Assembly (NCBI RefSeq): GCF_006716565.1
Contig: NZ_VFPG01000001.1
Location: forward strand, 5,394,001-5,458,000
From: Nocardia bhagyanarayanae
GTDB taxonomy: Bacteria; Actinomycetota; Actinomycetes; Mycobacteriales; Mycobacteriaceae
Length of the DNA: 64,000 nucleotides
Reading direction: 5' to 3'
The notes under the pieces are model-generated. The model was not told the DNA's origin. It worked only from the letters and a program-made list of their open reading frames with translations, and did not search any database. Positions 43,470 to 53,078 of the stretch are shown here, one piece after another. Every line of letters begins with the position of its first letter. The stretch's first letter is position 1. The translations under genes were made by a program, and so were the position numbers.

Positions 43470-44660
43470 CTATGCGGCGACCACGTCCGCCGAGTGCTTC
43501 CGGGTGGCGGCCAAACGGTACTTGTGACTCGGCTTTCCGAAGGTCGGGCGGCTGACCGCCCAGCCGCTGACCGCCACGATCGCCGACTTGACCCGAGCCG
43601 CCGACCGGCCGCACAGAGCCCCGGGCTTCGAGCGCGCGTCACCGTCGACCAGTTGGAAGATCCCGTCCTTGCGTCCGAGGCTGATGTGGTTGCCGACGTA
43701 GGTCAGCGCGGTCGCCTTGATCTCGCGCCCCGTCAGGTCCCCGATGATCGCGGCCGCCGCCTGCGTGCCGGTGTATCCCGCGGAAGCGCAGGACATCGGC
43801 AAGGGATGACCGTTCTCGCCGATGACGAAGACGCTGTCACCGGCAACGTAGACATCCGGATGCGAGACCGACCGCATCTGGCGGTCGACCGTGATCTGGC
43901 CGTTGGGTTCCACCGCCAGGCCGCTGGCGGCGGCGATCGGGTGGACGGCGAAACCCGCGGCCCACACGGTCGCGTCGGAGACGAAGGCGGTGCCGTCGGC
44001 GGCGATGGCCGCCGCCTCCTCGACGCGCTCGATCCTGGTGTTCTCGTGGACGGTGATACCGAACCGGTCGAAGGCGCGCAGCAGGTGGCGCCGGGCTTTC
44101 GGGCCCAGCCAGCCGCCCAGTTCGCCGCTGGTCGCGAGGCCGACCCGCAGTCCTGGACGAGCTTCGGCGATCTCGGTGGCGGCCTCGATCGCGGTCAGAT
44201 TGCCGCCGACCACCAGTACCGTCCCGTCCTCGCCCAACTCGTCCAAGCGTGCGCGCAGGCGCAGCGCGGCGGGCCGCGCGGCCACGTGGAAGGCGTGCTC
44301 GTCGACGCCGGGGACGCCGTGGTCGGCAGCGGTGCTGCCGAGAGCGTAGAGCAGGGTGTCGTATTCGAGCCGGTCGATGCCCTCGTCGTCGGCGATCGTG
44401 ACCGTCCGGTGCTCGACGTCGACGCCGGTCACCCGCGCCACTCGTAGCCGGATGCCGGTGCCCGCGAACACCTCCGTCAGCGGCCGGTGGCGCAGCTCGT
44501 GCCCGGCGGCGAGCTGATGCAGGCGCAGCCGCTCGACGAAATCGGGTTCGGCGTTGACGACGGTGATCTCGAAGTCGTCGGCGTGGAGTTGGCGGGCCAG
44601 ATATCCGGCGGAGAAGGCTCCGGCGTATCCGGCCCCGAGGACGACGATGCGGTGCTTCAT
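43470..44660 (-). CDS. NDH-2-like FAD-dependent NAD(P)H oxidoreductase (second copy)
   Basis: A 396-residue paralogue of the flavoprotein at 41235 and of the same length. The FAD motif is RIVVLGAGYAGAFSAGYLA, the NAD(P) motif VLVVGGNLTAIEAATEIAE (Asn replaces a Gly of the GxGxxG) and the second FAD motif is DVYVAGDSVFVIGENGHPL. The unusual Asn makes the nucleotide preference uncertain. It is preceded by AGGAGCG and an ECF41-like promoter and followed after 10 bases by an ECF41 sigma gene. Confidence 0.9.
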   Translation of the reverse strand: MKHRIVVLGAGYAGAFSAGYLARQLHADDFEITVVNAEPDFVERLRLHQLAAGHELRHRPLTEVFAGTGIRLRVARVTGVDVEHRTVTIADDEGIDRLEYDTLLYALGSTAADHGVPGVDEHAFHVAARPAALRLRARLDELGEDGTVLVVGGNLTAIEAATEIAEARPGLRVGLATSGELGGWLGPKARRHLLRAFDRFGITVHENTRIERVEEAAAIAADGTAFVSDATVWAAGFAVHPIAAASGLAVEPNGQITVDRQMRSVSHPDVYVAGDSVFVIGENGHPLPMSCASAGYTGTQAAAAIIGDLTGREIKATALTYVGNHISLGRKDGIFQLVDGDARSKPGALCGRSAARVKSAIVAVSGWAVSRPTFGKPSHKYRLAATRKHSADVVAA

Positions 44661-44692
44661 GATTCGCTCCTGTCTGGTTCGCGTGCTCCCTG

Positions 44693-44719
44693 AACGAGAC
44701 AGCCCGCGAATTCCTGACA
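44693..44719 (-). promoter_or_regulatory. candidate ECF41 promoter for NDH-2-like gene 2
   Basis: Leftward -35 TGTCA (complement of 44715-44719), an 18-base spacer and a -10-like CGTT (complement of 44693-44696), about 32 bp before the start codon. Base pattern and spacing match the promoter before the first NDH-2-like gene, and both -35 regions read TGTCAGGA. Confidence 0.6.
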
Positions 44720-44752
44720 GCGTCGATCAGTGAAGTGGGTCACCCCCGCGGC

Positions 44753-46123
44753 TCACATCTGAGCGTGCTGCGAATCGAAGGTGGCGGTGCGGCCGCCGAG
44801 GAGGATTTGCGCGCCGGGTTGCAGGATCACCGGGTGGCCGGGGATGGCGCGGGTCCAGTCCTGCTGGCCGGGTTGACGGATGTGGGTGCCGTTGGCCGAG
44901 CCGCTGTCGACCACGGTCACATCCCAGTCCTTCAAACGGATCTCGGCGTGGGTGCGAGACATGCCGCCGGAAGCGTCGTCCACCCGGATCGGGCGGGCGC
45001 CGCGCCGCGCCGCCTCGGAGTGATCGGGTTCGCGGCCGAGTACGCAGTCGGAGTCGAGGACGTAGGAGGTGCCGTCGTCGAGCAGCAGCAGCCCCAGCGG
45101 TGGGCGCTCGCCGTCGGTGAGGACGCAGGTGAGCTGATCCATGCGGATGCCGCAGACGGCGCAGAACGACACCCGCGGATCGTTGTGGTGCTGACGCGCG
45201 CACTTGTAGCCCTTGACGATCACCCGCCGCTCGCCCGCACCGTGCGACACCGCCGGTTCGGATTCGCGGCCCGGCCCGGGCGCCGCACGTTCGCTGTCGA
45301 TCGTGCGCGACGGAGGACGGCCGGGCGAGTGCTCCGGCCCGCTGTCACGCCGTATCGGCGAACTCGCGCGGCCGTGTCCACCGTCCACCGGTTCGGGCGC
45401 GCGTCGATCCCGTTCCGGCGTGCGGGGCCGCGGAACCGCGGTCTCGTCGTCGACCGGCGCGCTCGGCGCCAGCGTCTCCTGAAGATCGATCTCCGCGGTG
45501 GGCCGCGCGGCACCCGATCGATCACCGGTCTGCCGTCGGTCGTGTCCGACTGAGCGCGCGGCGGCCCGATGTCCTTTCACCACCGCCACTTTCGGTACGG
45601 GCTGCCCGTACCAGAGCACCGCGCCCGATCCCGGAACGGCACCGTCTGCCAACGTGCACACTCCGCGAATCCCCGGCAGTTCGAGCTGCTGATCCGCCTC
45701 GTCGACGAACAGCCCGGCACCGATCGCGGGCGCCGGGATCACCACCCGGTCGACGGTGAAACCGGCGTCGCTGCCGCGCAGCACCTCCGAGCGGTCCGCG
45801 CCCGCGAGCACCGCGCTCACCCGGCCGTGCAGGAACACCGCGAGGCCGGTGGCGGACGGTGTGAGGACGCCGAACTCGACGGCGTCCTCGTCGTCGAGAC
45901 CCATCAGCCAGGTGGTGGCAAGGCGCGCGAACATGCGCCCGCTGCGCTTCTGCTCCTTGGCCGCCGCCTCGTCCACCAGTCCGCGCAGCGCGATCAGGGC
46001 AGCGCCCGCGGCGGTGTCCTCGGTCGCCGTCTCGACGGCTCGGTTCGCCACTACGAGGACCACCCCGCCGTGGCACGCCACCAGGTGCGTGCCGGGCAGC
46101 ACCTCGACCCGCGGATCCGTCAC
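44753..46123 (-). CDS. FHA-domain protein with Cys-rich motif
   Basis: A 456-residue protein. Residues of about 1-180 are a conserved but unnamed domain. Then comes a long charged disordered linker, followed by a Cys-rich knuckle (YKCARQHHNDPRVSFCAVCGIRM), and a C-terminal forkhead-associated domain (SYVLDSDCVLGREPDHSE, GGMSRTHAEIRLKDWDVTVVDSGSANGTHIR). FHA domains bind phosphothreonine and in actinobacteria often read Ser/Thr kinase signals at the membrane. It is the last gene of an operon with a four-helix membrane protein and a large NAD/FAD-binding protein. Confidence 0.82.
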   Translation of the reverse strand: MTDPRVEVLPGTHLVACHGGVVLVVANRAVETATEDTAAGAALIALRGLVDEAAAKEQKRSGRMFARLATTWLMGLDDEDAVEFGVLTPSATGLAVFLHGRVSAVLAGADRSEVLRGSDAGFTVDRVVIPAPAIGAGLFVDEADQQLELPGIRGVCTLADGAVPGSGAVLWYGQPVPKVAVVKGHRAAARSVGHDRRQTGDRSGAARPTAEIDLQETLAPSAPVDDETAVPRPRTPERDRRAPEPVDGGHGRASSPIRRDSGPEHSPGRPPSRTIDSERAAPGPGRESEPAVSHGAGERRVIVKGYKCARQHHNDPRVSFCAVCGIRMDQLTCVLTDGERPPLGLLLLDDGTSYVLDSDCVLGREPDHSEAARRGARPIRVDDASGGMSRTHAEIRLKDWDVTVVDSGSANGTHIRQPGQQDWTRAIPGHPVILQPGAQILLGGRTATFDSQHAQM

Positions 46124-46175
46124 CGCCGTCCTCCTTCGCGGCGCCCGCCCCGGCGCGGACGGCGCACCGCCCCGC

Positions 46176-46619
46176 TCACAGGAACCTGCCTCCGTTGTAC
46201 CGCCAGCGGTGGAAGAACAGCCGGATCGGCCCGTTCACGAAGAGCCAGAACACCATCCAGGTGACCACGAAGTGGATCAGGAACGCCGCCGCCGAGGGCC
46301 GCAACTGTTCGGGCAGCACGATCGTGGTGGTACGCAGCAGCAGCCATATCAGCAGCCCCTCGTTCACCATCGTCAGCAATCCGAACAGCGTCGGCCAGTC
46401 CTTCTCCCATCGGAATTGCTGGAGAAAGTGGTACAGCAGCTCCCAGAGCACGCCGACCAGGATCACCGCGAGCAGCACCGACAGCGTCACCCGATAGGAC
46501 TGGCCCAGCGAGAGCGAACCGGTCGGCAGCAGCGGCGTGATGAGCAACGCGACCAGCAGACCGAGCACGCCGAGCACGAAAACACGGGTCTGGATTCGCC
46601 CGTTCAGAGTGGGAGTCAT
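46176..46619 (-). CDS. four-helix membrane protein, hypothetical
   Basis: A 147-residue protein with four hydrophobic helices (FVLGVLGLLVALLITPLLP; VTLSVLLAVILVGVLWELLYHFL; LFGLLTMVNEGLLIWLLLR; AAFLIHFVVTWMVFWLFVNG) and a basic C-terminal end (RLFFHRWRYNGGRFL). It starts 3 bases after the stop of the large NAD/FAD protein and 52 bases before the FHA stop region, so it is the middle gene of that operon. No family is recognised. Confidence 0.68.
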   Translation of the reverse strand: MTPTLNGRIQTRVFVLGVLGLLVALLITPLLPTGSLSLGQSYRVTLSVLLAVILVGVLWELLYHFLQQFRWEKDWPTLFGLLTMVNEGLLIWLLLRTTTIVLPEQLRPSAAAFLIHFVVTWMVFWLFVNGPIRLFFHRWRYNGGRFL

Positions 46620-46622
46620 CGC

Positions 46623-48164
46623 TCAGATCTTCTTGTCGTTGACCCACAGCCACCACTGCCGCGCCGAGCGCAGCGGGCCGAGGCGTCGGCAGAAGCCGAG
46701 CGCGGCGAGGTCGTCGGCCATTTCCAATGCGGCGTACTGCAGCCCGAGGAACGAGTCGACGCCCGCGTAGTAGCCACCGAGCGTCGCGCTGCCCGCGGCG
46801 TACATGCGTCCCATGCCGCTGCGGGTGCCGATCAACTCGAAGGTGCGGTCCACGTCGAGTCGGCCGACCGGATTGCGTCCGGCGCCGGTGTGGTCGAGCA
46901 GATCGGCCAGCAAACGATGTTCGCGGATGTCGGCTTCCAGCCCGGTGCAGTCGATGATGTAGTCGGCGTGGGTGTCGAACGGTTGGCTGGGCGGCGGAAA
47001 AGGCAACGGCGCCTGCGGATCCGGATCGATGGTAGTCACCACACCGGGCCTGCCCTCGGCGGGACGCAGGTCACGGGCGGTGCCCGCCATCACCTGGTAC
47101 CAGCCCTGCGCCCGGCCGCGCTTCAGCTGCTCCTGCCAGCTCTTGCGCACCGGAGTGTTGGTGCCGCCGAGGGTCTTGTACAGCGCGGCGCGCTGCTCCC
47201 CCTCCAATCCGCGCAGCTTCGCCTTCAACTGGCCGCCCCAGGCGCCCTTGGGCCAGTTGAAGCCCTGGTAGGCCCAGCCGTCGGAGCCCTTGCGGCGCAT
47301 GAACACGCTCGGTCCGTGCGGACCGGCGACATACGTGCGGAACAGATGCAGGATCTGGGTGTTGAGCCGATGGTTGTCGCGATCGTCGATCAAACGCTGC
47401 AACACCCGGCTCGCCACGATCCCCGCGCCGCGGATCATGACCGTCCCGGGTCTTCGCTGCAACGCCTGATAGACGTGTTCGTGCGGTTCGTACGCGTTCA
47501 CGACGCGGGTGGGGTCGCGGAAGCGCTCGCGATAGGCCTGCAGGTCGGGCAGCAACCGAAGCCCCGGATAGCCGACGGCCACGTGCACATACGTGCTGCG
47601 GAATGCCACGCGCTTGGTCGGCGTCGCGCCGTCGGGCGGTGTCAGGATCGTGTAATAGCCGCCGCCGTGGCGCCTGCGCACCATCCGGACCTGCCCCTTG
47701 TAAAGGGAGCGCGCGTAGTCGACGCGGTGGTACTCGCGCTCCATCGCGGCGAACGCCTGACCAGCGCGCGGCGTGTAGTAATTGGTGAGAATCGGCTCGG
47801 TGAGCACGTTCCACAGCGGCGCCAGCGACTTGTCGGCAATCGCTTCGCGCACCGCGTACGACGGGAAGCCCCAGATGTTCTCGGGGGTGCTGCCGGAATC
47901 GCTGCGCAACCGCTCGCCGCGCGGAATCTGCGACACCCTGGTCAGGTATTCGTAGCCGGACCACGGCAAGTCCTGCGGACCGAGCACCGCGATCGAACGC
48001 GCGGGCACTCCGTAGATCCGGAGCGTGTCGAAGGCGGCGAACGACCCGATTCCGCTGCCGATCGTCACGAACGGTACATCGATGACCGGTATCCCGGCGT
48101 GGCCAAGCATATCGTCGGTCCATACGTCGGTGTCGACGAGGACCGGGGTGAGATCTCCCCGCAT
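46623..48164 (-). CDS. large FAD/NAD(P)-binding oxidoreductase-like protein
   Basis: A 513-residue protein. The only clear nucleotide-binding signature is IPVIDVPFVTIGSGIGSFAAFDTLRIYG (a GxGxxG-type Rossmann start, residues about 25-52) with a late DYIIDCTGLEAD and YAAGSATLGGYYAGVDSFLGLQYAA, as in flavin-dependent monooxygenase-like proteins. The middle 300 residues have no recognised motif. It may oxidise a lipid or protein partner at the membrane with the genes behind it. The function is unknown. Confidence 0.7.
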   Translation of the reverse strand: MRGDLTPVLVDTDVWTDDMLGHAGIPVIDVPFVTIGSGIGSFAAFDTLRIYGVPARSIAVLGPQDLPWSGYEYLTRVSQIPRGERLRSDSGSTPENIWGFPSYAVREAIADKSLAPLWNVLTEPILTNYYTPRAGQAFAAMEREYHRVDYARSLYKGQVRMVRRRHGGGYYTILTPPDGATPTKRVAFRSTYVHVAVGYPGLRLLPDLQAYRERFRDPTRVVNAYEPHEHVYQALQRRPGTVMIRGAGIVASRVLQRLIDDRDNHRLNTQILHLFRTYVAGPHGPSVFMRRKGSDGWAYQGFNWPKGAWGGQLKAKLRGLEGEQRAALYKTLGGTNTPVRKSWQEQLKRGRAQGWYQVMAGTARDLRPAEGRPGVVTTIDPDPQAPLPFPPPSQPFDTHADYIIDCTGLEADIREHRLLADLLDHTGAGRNPVGRLDVDRTFELIGTRSGMGRMYAAGSATLGGYYAGVDSFLGLQYAALEMADDLAALGFCRRLGPLRSARQWWLWVNDKKI

Positions 48165-48300
48165 TCGCCGGATGCTACCGCCTAATTCTTATGGGGCGCT
48201 TGCGATCACCTTGTACCCACGTGACCCGCGCGCGACGACGCGCGCATCGATCTCCGCCAACCTGCCACGCCACCGACCATCGCGGACGTACCATCCCTGC

Positions 48301-48711
48301 GTGGCCGACTCGACTCGTTCCACCCCGCTGCGGGTGCTGGTCTACAGCAACGACGCCGATACCCGGCGCCAGGTGATGCTGGCGCTGGGCAAGAACCCGC
48401 ACCCGGAACTACCCGAACTCGACTATCTCGAGGTGGCGACCGCACCGGTCGTCATCGAGCGGATGGACGAGGGCGGCATCGATCTCGCCATCCTGGACGG
48501 CGAATCGACGCCCGCCGGCGGACTCGGCATCGCCAAGCAGCTCAAGGACGAGATCGACCAGTGCCCACCGGTGCTCGTGCTCACCGGCAGGCCGGACGAC
48601 GCCTGGCTGGCGACCTGGTCGCGGGCCGAAGCCGCCGTCGCGCACCCGATCGATCCGATCCGCCTCACCGAGGCCGTCGTCGCGCTGCTGCACGACCGCA
48701 CCGCTGCCTGA
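48301..48711 (+). CDS. receiver-like regulator (Rv3143-type) upstream of nuo operon
   Basis: A 136-residue single receiver domain with a GTG start. It has the acidic pair (YSNDAD, residues 15-20), the phospho-acceptor Asp in LAILDGESTPAGG (D66) and the Thr/Ser position in VLVLTGRPDD, but the conserved Lys of receivers is replaced by His (AVAHPIDPIRL). A similar stand-alone receiver lies upstream of nuo in mycobacteria (Rv3143). It is the first gene rightward before the nuo operon and is divergent from the oxidoreductase/FHA operon. It may have lost normal phosphorylation switching. Confidence 0.75.
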   Translation: MADSTRSTPLRVLVYSNDADTRRQVMLALGKNPHPELPELDYLEVATAPVVIERMDEGGIDLAILDGESTPAGGLGIAKQLKDEIDQCPPVLVLTGRPDDAWLATWSRAEAAVAHPIDPIRLTEAVVALLHDRTAA

Positions 48712-49232
48712 TTAATAGCGAATCGTCATTATTCGACCGCCTGGCCGCTTCGCTGATTCAATCTCTCCGCGCCAGCGACCGATGAGCAATCGTCACCAAT
48801 AGCCGTCCGCCGGCATCACTGCGCAATACCGGCGCCTACGGCTTCGTGATCATCGAGCACTACTCATCTGTAGCAAAGATACTCGGCAGTAGCTTGCCGC
48901 CGTTCGCGCAGCCCGGACGACATGGCCGTACGTCACGTGACGGCCCGGGCGATTACCCCACATCAGTCATAAATCGCAGTTCCGAATTCGATCAAAGATC
49001 CGGCAGCAAAGGAGTGGCGGCCAGTCCTATCGGTTGTAGGCTGTGCCGTAGCTCACATGGGCGCGAGCACGGGTATGAGACCCGCTGTGTCTGATCTCCC
49101 TGGCGCACGCCCCACCGAGCGAGGCCATGGGGCGAGTCTGGCCAAGGCGGACAACGACGTCAGCCCGCCTCGGAAGCTGCCACCAGCCGCCGTAGAGGAG
49201 CCCCCGGGGCTCGCAGGAGGGGAAGTGCAGTC
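48712..49232. other. 521-base intergenic region upstream of nuoA
   Basis: Non-coding, comparatively A/T-rich stretch between the receiver-like gene and nuoA. It has a 12-bp palindrome CGTCACGTGACG (48931-48942). Around 49029 TTGTAGGCTGTG contains a TAGGCT hexamer that could be a -10 element. Otherwise I see no coding frame. It probably holds the main nuo promoter and its controls. Confidence 0.5.
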
Positions 49233-49613
49233 GTGAACATGGAGTTGCCGACCCTGGTGCTCGGCGCGGTCGCCGCGGCCTTCGCGGTCTTTTCCATACT
49301 CTTGGCGGCCCTGATCGGACCGAAGCGCTACAACCGGGCCAAGCTGGAGGCCTACGAGTGCGGCATCGAGCCCACTCCGCACGCCGTCGCGGGCGGGCCG
49401 GGAAACGTTACCGGACAGCGCTTTCCGGTGAAGTACTACCTCACCGCCATGCTGTTCATCATCTTCGACATCGAGATCGTGTTCCTCTACCCGTGGGCCG
49501 TTCACTTCGACGCGCTGGGTGTCTTCGGTCTCGCCGCGATGGCGCTGTTCATCTTCAACGTCTCGGTCGCCTACGCCTACGAGTGGCGCCGCGGCGGACT
49601 CAGTTGGGACTGA
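49233..49613 (+). CDS. nuoA: NADH-quinone oxidoreductase subunit A
   Basis: A 126-residue membrane subunit with three helices. The family signature is AYECGIEPTPHAVAGGPGNV and RFPVKYYLTAMLFIIFDIEIVFLYPWA. GTG start; the ATG two codons on is a close alternative. It begins the 14-subunit type I NADH dehydrogenase operon. Confidence 0.96.
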   Translation: MNMELPTLVLGAVAAAFAVFSILLAALIGPKRYNRAKLEAYECGIEPTPHAVAGGPGNVTGQRFPVKYYLTAMLFIIFDIEIVFLYPWAVHFDALGVFGLAAMALFIFNVSVAYAYEWRRGGLSWD

Positions 49614-49661
49614 TCGCCACCAAGGTTTCGCCCGCACAGTGGAAGTGAGAGTTAGTCGGAA

Positions 49662-50216
49662 ATGGGTCTCGAGGAAAAACTGCCCAGCGGCTTTCTGCTG
49701 AGCACGGTGGAGGACTTCGCCGGATATCTGCGCAAGGGCTCGTTGTGGCCCGCCACCTTCGGTCTCGCCTGCTGCGCCATCGAGATGATGGCCACCGGCG
49801 CAGGACGATTCGACATCGCCCGCTTCGGCATGGAGGCGTTCCGCGCCTCGCCACGCCAGGCCGATCTCATGATCGTCGCCGGCCGGGTCAGCCAGAAGAT
49901 GGCGCCGGTGCTGCGACAGGTCTACGACCAGATGACCGAGCCGAAATGGGTGCTCGCCATGGGCGTCTGCGCCTCCTCCGGCGGCATGTTCAACAACTAC
50001 GCCATCGTGCAGGGCGTCGACCACGTGGTACCGGTCGACATTTACTTGCCCGGCTGCCCGCCGCGCCCGGAGATGCTGCTCAACGCGATTCTGGCACTGC
50101 ACGCCAAGATTCAGGAGATGCCGCTCGGCGTCAACCGCGAGGAGGCGGTCCGCGCCGCCGAGCAGGCGGCGCTGGCGGCGACCCCGACCATTCGGATGGA
50201 GGGTCTGCTGCGATGA
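49662..50216 (+). CDS. nuoB: NADH-quinone oxidoreductase subunit B
   Basis: A 184-residue subunit that carries the last iron-sulphur cluster (N2). Cluster cysteines are the tandem C37-C38 in [11 protein letters not shown]103 in [11 protein letters not shown] and C132 in [10 protein letters not shown]. It overlaps nuoC by four bases (ATGA) and sits in the peripheral arm next to the quinone site. Confidence 0.97.
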   Translation: MGLEEKLPSGFLLSTVEDFAGYLRKGSLWPATFGLACCAIEMMATGAGRFDIARFGMEAFRASPRQADLMIVAGRVSQKMAPVLRQVYDQMTEPKWVLAMGVCASSGGMFNNYAIVQGVDHVVPVDIYLPGCPPRPEMLLNAILALHAKIQEMPLGVNREEAVRAAEQAALAATPTIRMEGLLR

Positions 50217-50992
50217 CCTTCGACTCCCCCGAGAACACCGAAACCAGTTCGCCCCAGTCGGAGATCGACGCCGCGGCGACCGCGGGCCCCGAGGGCACGC
50301 TGCCGCCGCAGGCCGAACCCGAGCCCGCGGACGAGGATGTCATCGGCGTGCGCCGCGGCATGTTCGGCATCTCCGGCACCGGCGACACCTCCGGATACGG
50401 TCGCCTGGTCCGGCCCGTCACACTGCCCGGCAGCACACCGGCGCCCTACGGCGGCTACTTCGACGCGATCGTCGACGCGCTGCGAACGGCGTTGGCGCCC
50501 ACCGGCACACCGTTCGAGAGCGCGATCGAGAAGATCGTCGTCTTCCGCGGCGAGCTGACCCTGCACGTGCGCAGGGAACACCTGCCGCTGGTCGCGCAGG
50601 CCTTGCGCGACGACGCCGCACTGCGATTCGAACTGTGCCTCGGCGTGAACGGCGTGCACTACCCGGACGACACCGGTCGCGAACTGCACGCGGTGTACCA
50701 CCTGATGTCGGTCACCCACAGCCGCAGGCTGCGCGTCGAGGTGTCCGCGCCCGATGCCGACCCGCACATCCCCTCGCTGTACTCGGTGTACCCGACCACC
50801 GACTGGCACGAGCGGGAGACCTACGACTTCTTCGGCATCCTCTTCGACGGTCATCCGTCGCTGACCCGCATCGCCATGCCCGACGACTGGCGTGGCCACC
50901 CGCAGCGGAAGGACTACCCGCTCGGCGGGATCCCGGTCGAATACAAGGGCGCGCGCATCCCGCCGCCCGACGAGCGGAGGGCGTACAGCTAG
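50213..50992 (+). CDS. nuoC: NADH-quinone oxidoreductase subunit C
   Basis: A 259-residue subunit of the peripheral arm. The first 45 residues are an acidic disordered extension seen in actinobacteria. The family signature is [48 protein letters not shown]. It overlaps nuoD by one base. Confidence 0.96.
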   Translation: MTFDSPENTETSSPQSEIDAAATAGPEGTLPPQAEPEPADEDVIGVRRGMFGISGTGDTSGYGRLVRPVTLPGSTPAPYGGYFDAIVDALRTALAPTGTPFESAIEKIVVFRGELTLHVRREHLPLVAQALRDDAALRFELCLGVNGVHYPDDTGRELHAVYHLMSVTHSRRLRVEVSAPDADPHIPSLYSVYPTTDWHERETYDFFGILFDGHPSLTRIAMPDDWRGHPQRKDYPLGGIPVEYKGARIPPPDERRAYS

Positions 50993-52371
50993 TGAACGAC
51001 ATCGAAACCCAGCCCGGCGTCGACACCACCGACTCCGGGCGCGAACCCGCCGCGCACCGGCGGGAGCACACCGCGAACCCCTCGGAGCCGACCGTCGTCA
51101 CCGTCGCCGGTCAGGACTGGGACACCGTCACCGAAACCCTCGACGGCGCGGGCGAGGAGCGCATCGTCGTCAATATGGGCCCGCAGCACCCGTCCACGCA
51201 CGGCGTGCTGCGGATCATCCTGGAGATCGAGGGCGAGACCGTCACCGAGGCCCGCTGCGGCATCGGCTACCTGCACACCGGCATCGAGAAGAACCTCGAG
51301 TTCCGCAACTGGACGCAGGGCGTCACCTTCGTGACCCGGATGGACTACCTGTCGCCGTTCTTCAACGAGACGGCGTACTGCCTCGGCGTGGAGCGGCTGC
51401 TCGACGTCACCGAGCAGATTCCCGAGCGCGCCACCGTCATCCGGGTGCTGCTGATGGAGCTCAACCGCATCTCCTCGCACCTGGTCGCGCTCGCCACCGG
51501 CGGCATGGAACTCGGCGCGCTCACCCCGATGCTGTTCGGGTTCCGCGAACGCGAACTCATCCTCGACGTCTTCGAGATGATCACCGGCCTGCGGATGAAC
51601 CACGCCTACATCCGTCCGGGCGGCCTGGCCCAGGACCTGCCCGACGACGGCGTCACCAAGGTCCGCGAACTGCTCGCCCTGCTGCCGAAACGACTGCGCG
51701 ACATGGAGCATCTGCTCACCCAGAATCCGATCTGGAAGGCGCGCACCCAGGACATCGGCTACCTGGACCTGACCGGATGCATGGCCCTCGGCATCACCGG
51801 CCCGGTGCTGCGCGCCACCGGCCTGCCGCTGGATCTGCGCAAGGCCCAACCCTATTGCGGTTACGAGAACTACGAATTCGACGTCCCCACCACCACCGGC
51901 TGCGACTGCTACGGCCGCTACCTGATCCGGGTGGAGGAGATGAAGGAATCGCTCAAGATCGTCGAACAGTGCCTGGACCGGCTGCGGCCCGGACCGGTGA
52001 TGATCGAGGACAAGAAGCTGGCCTGGCCCGCCGACCTCCAGCTCGGCCCCGACGGACTCGGCAACTCCCCCAAGCACATCGGCCGCATCATGGGCACGTC
52101 GATGGAGGGCCTCATCCACCACTTCAAGCTCGTTACCGAGGGCATCCGGGTCCCCGCCGGGCAGGTGTACGTCGCGGTCGAATCGCCGCGCGGCGAGCTG
52201 GGCGTGCACATGGTCAGCGACGGCGGCACCCGGCCCTACCGCGTGCACTATCGCGACCCTTCGTTCACGAATCTGCAAGCGGTGGCGGCGATGTGCGAGG
52301 GCGGCATGGTCGCCGACGTCATCGCCTCCGTCGCCAGCATCGACCCGGTGATGGGTGGTGTCGACCGATGA
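50992..52371 (+). CDS. nuoD: NADH-quinone oxidoreductase subunit D
   Basis: A 459-residue subunit, [NiFe]-hydrogenase large-subunit-like, forming the quinone pocket with NuoB. Key segments: [68 protein letters not shown]. The GTG start overlaps the nuoC stop. The N-terminal 40 residues are a low-complexity extension. Confidence 0.97.
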   Translation: MNDIETQPGVDTTDSGREPAAHRREHTANPSEPTVVTVAGQDWDTVTETLDGAGEERIVVNMGPQHPSTHGVLRIILEIEGETVTEARCGIGYLHTGIEKNLEFRNWTQGVTFVTRMDYLSPFFNETAYCLGVERLLDVTEQIPERATVIRVLLMELNRISSHLVALATGGMELGALTPMLFGFRERELILDVFEMITGLRMNHAYIRPGGLAQDLPDDGVTKVRELLALLPKRLRDMEHLLTQNPIWKARTQDIGYLDLTGCMALGITGPVLRATGLPLDLRKAQPYCGYENYEFDVPTTTGCDCYGRYLIRVEEMKESLKIVEQCLDRLRPGPVMIEDKKLAWPADLQLGPDGLGNSPKHIGRIMGTSMEGLIHHFKLVTEGIRVPAGQVYVAVESPRGELGVHMVSDGGTRPYRVHYRDPSFTNLQAVAAMCEGGMVADVIASVASIDPVMGGVDR

Positions 52372-53078
52372 CCGAGATCCTGCTCAAGCTCTCCACCCGG
52401 CCCGAGCCGTTCCCGCCCTTCGTGCGCGAGCGGCTGGAAGTCGACGCGGCGGCGATCATCGCGCGCTACCCGCACCCGCGTTCGGCGCTGCTGCCGCTGC
52501 TGCACCTGGTGCAGGCCGAGGAAGGATTCGTCTCCGGCACCGGCATCGAGTTCTGCGCCGAGCAGCTGGGCCTGACCGGCGCCGAGGTGACCGCCGTGGC
52601 CACCTTCTACTCCATGTTCCGGCGCACACCGACCGGCGACTATCACGTCGGCGTGTGCACCAACACGCTCTGCGCGGTCATGGGCGGCGACGCGATCCTG
52701 GCCGCGCTGGAAACCCATCTCGGCCTGCGCCACGGTGAGACCACGGCCGACGGGTCGATCACCCTCGAGCACATCGAATGCAACGCCGCCTGCGATTTCG
52801 CGCCGGTCGTGATGGTGAACTGGGAGTTCTTCGACAACCAGACGCCGGAATCGGCCCGAGCCCTGGTCGACGCGTTGCGCGCCGGGCAGCAGGTGACGCC
52901 GACCCGCGGCGCGCCGCTGTGCACGTTCCGGGAGACCGCGCGCATCCTCGCCGGCTTCCCCGACGAACGGCCCGGCGCGCTCGACGGCGCGGCGGGCGAA
53001 CCGACCGTGGCGGGTCTGCGGGTGGCCGAGGAGCACGACATGCGGGCGCCGCGGGCGAACGGAGAGGGCATCCGATGA
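52368..53078 (+). CDS. nuoE: NADH-quinone oxidoreductase subunit E
   Basis: A 236-residue thioredoxin-like subunit with one [2Fe-2S] cluster (N1a). The cysteines are C97 and C102 ([12 protein letters not shown]) and C138 and C142 ([11 protein letters not shown]). It forms the NADH-input module with NuoF and NuoG. The start overlaps nuoD by four bases, and the C-terminal 40 residues are a poorly conserved tail. Confidence 0.97.
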   Translation: MTEILLKLSTRPEPFPPFVRERLEVDAAAIIARYPHPRSALLPLLHLVQAEEGFVSGTGIEFCAEQLGLTGAEVTAVATFYSMFRRTPTGDYHVGVCTNTLCAVMGGDAILAALETHLGLRHGETTADGSITLEHIECNAACDFAPVVMVNWEFFDNQTPESARALVDALRAGQQVTPTRGAPLCTFRETARILAGFPDERPGALDGAAGEPTVAGLRVAEEHDMRAPRANGEGIR

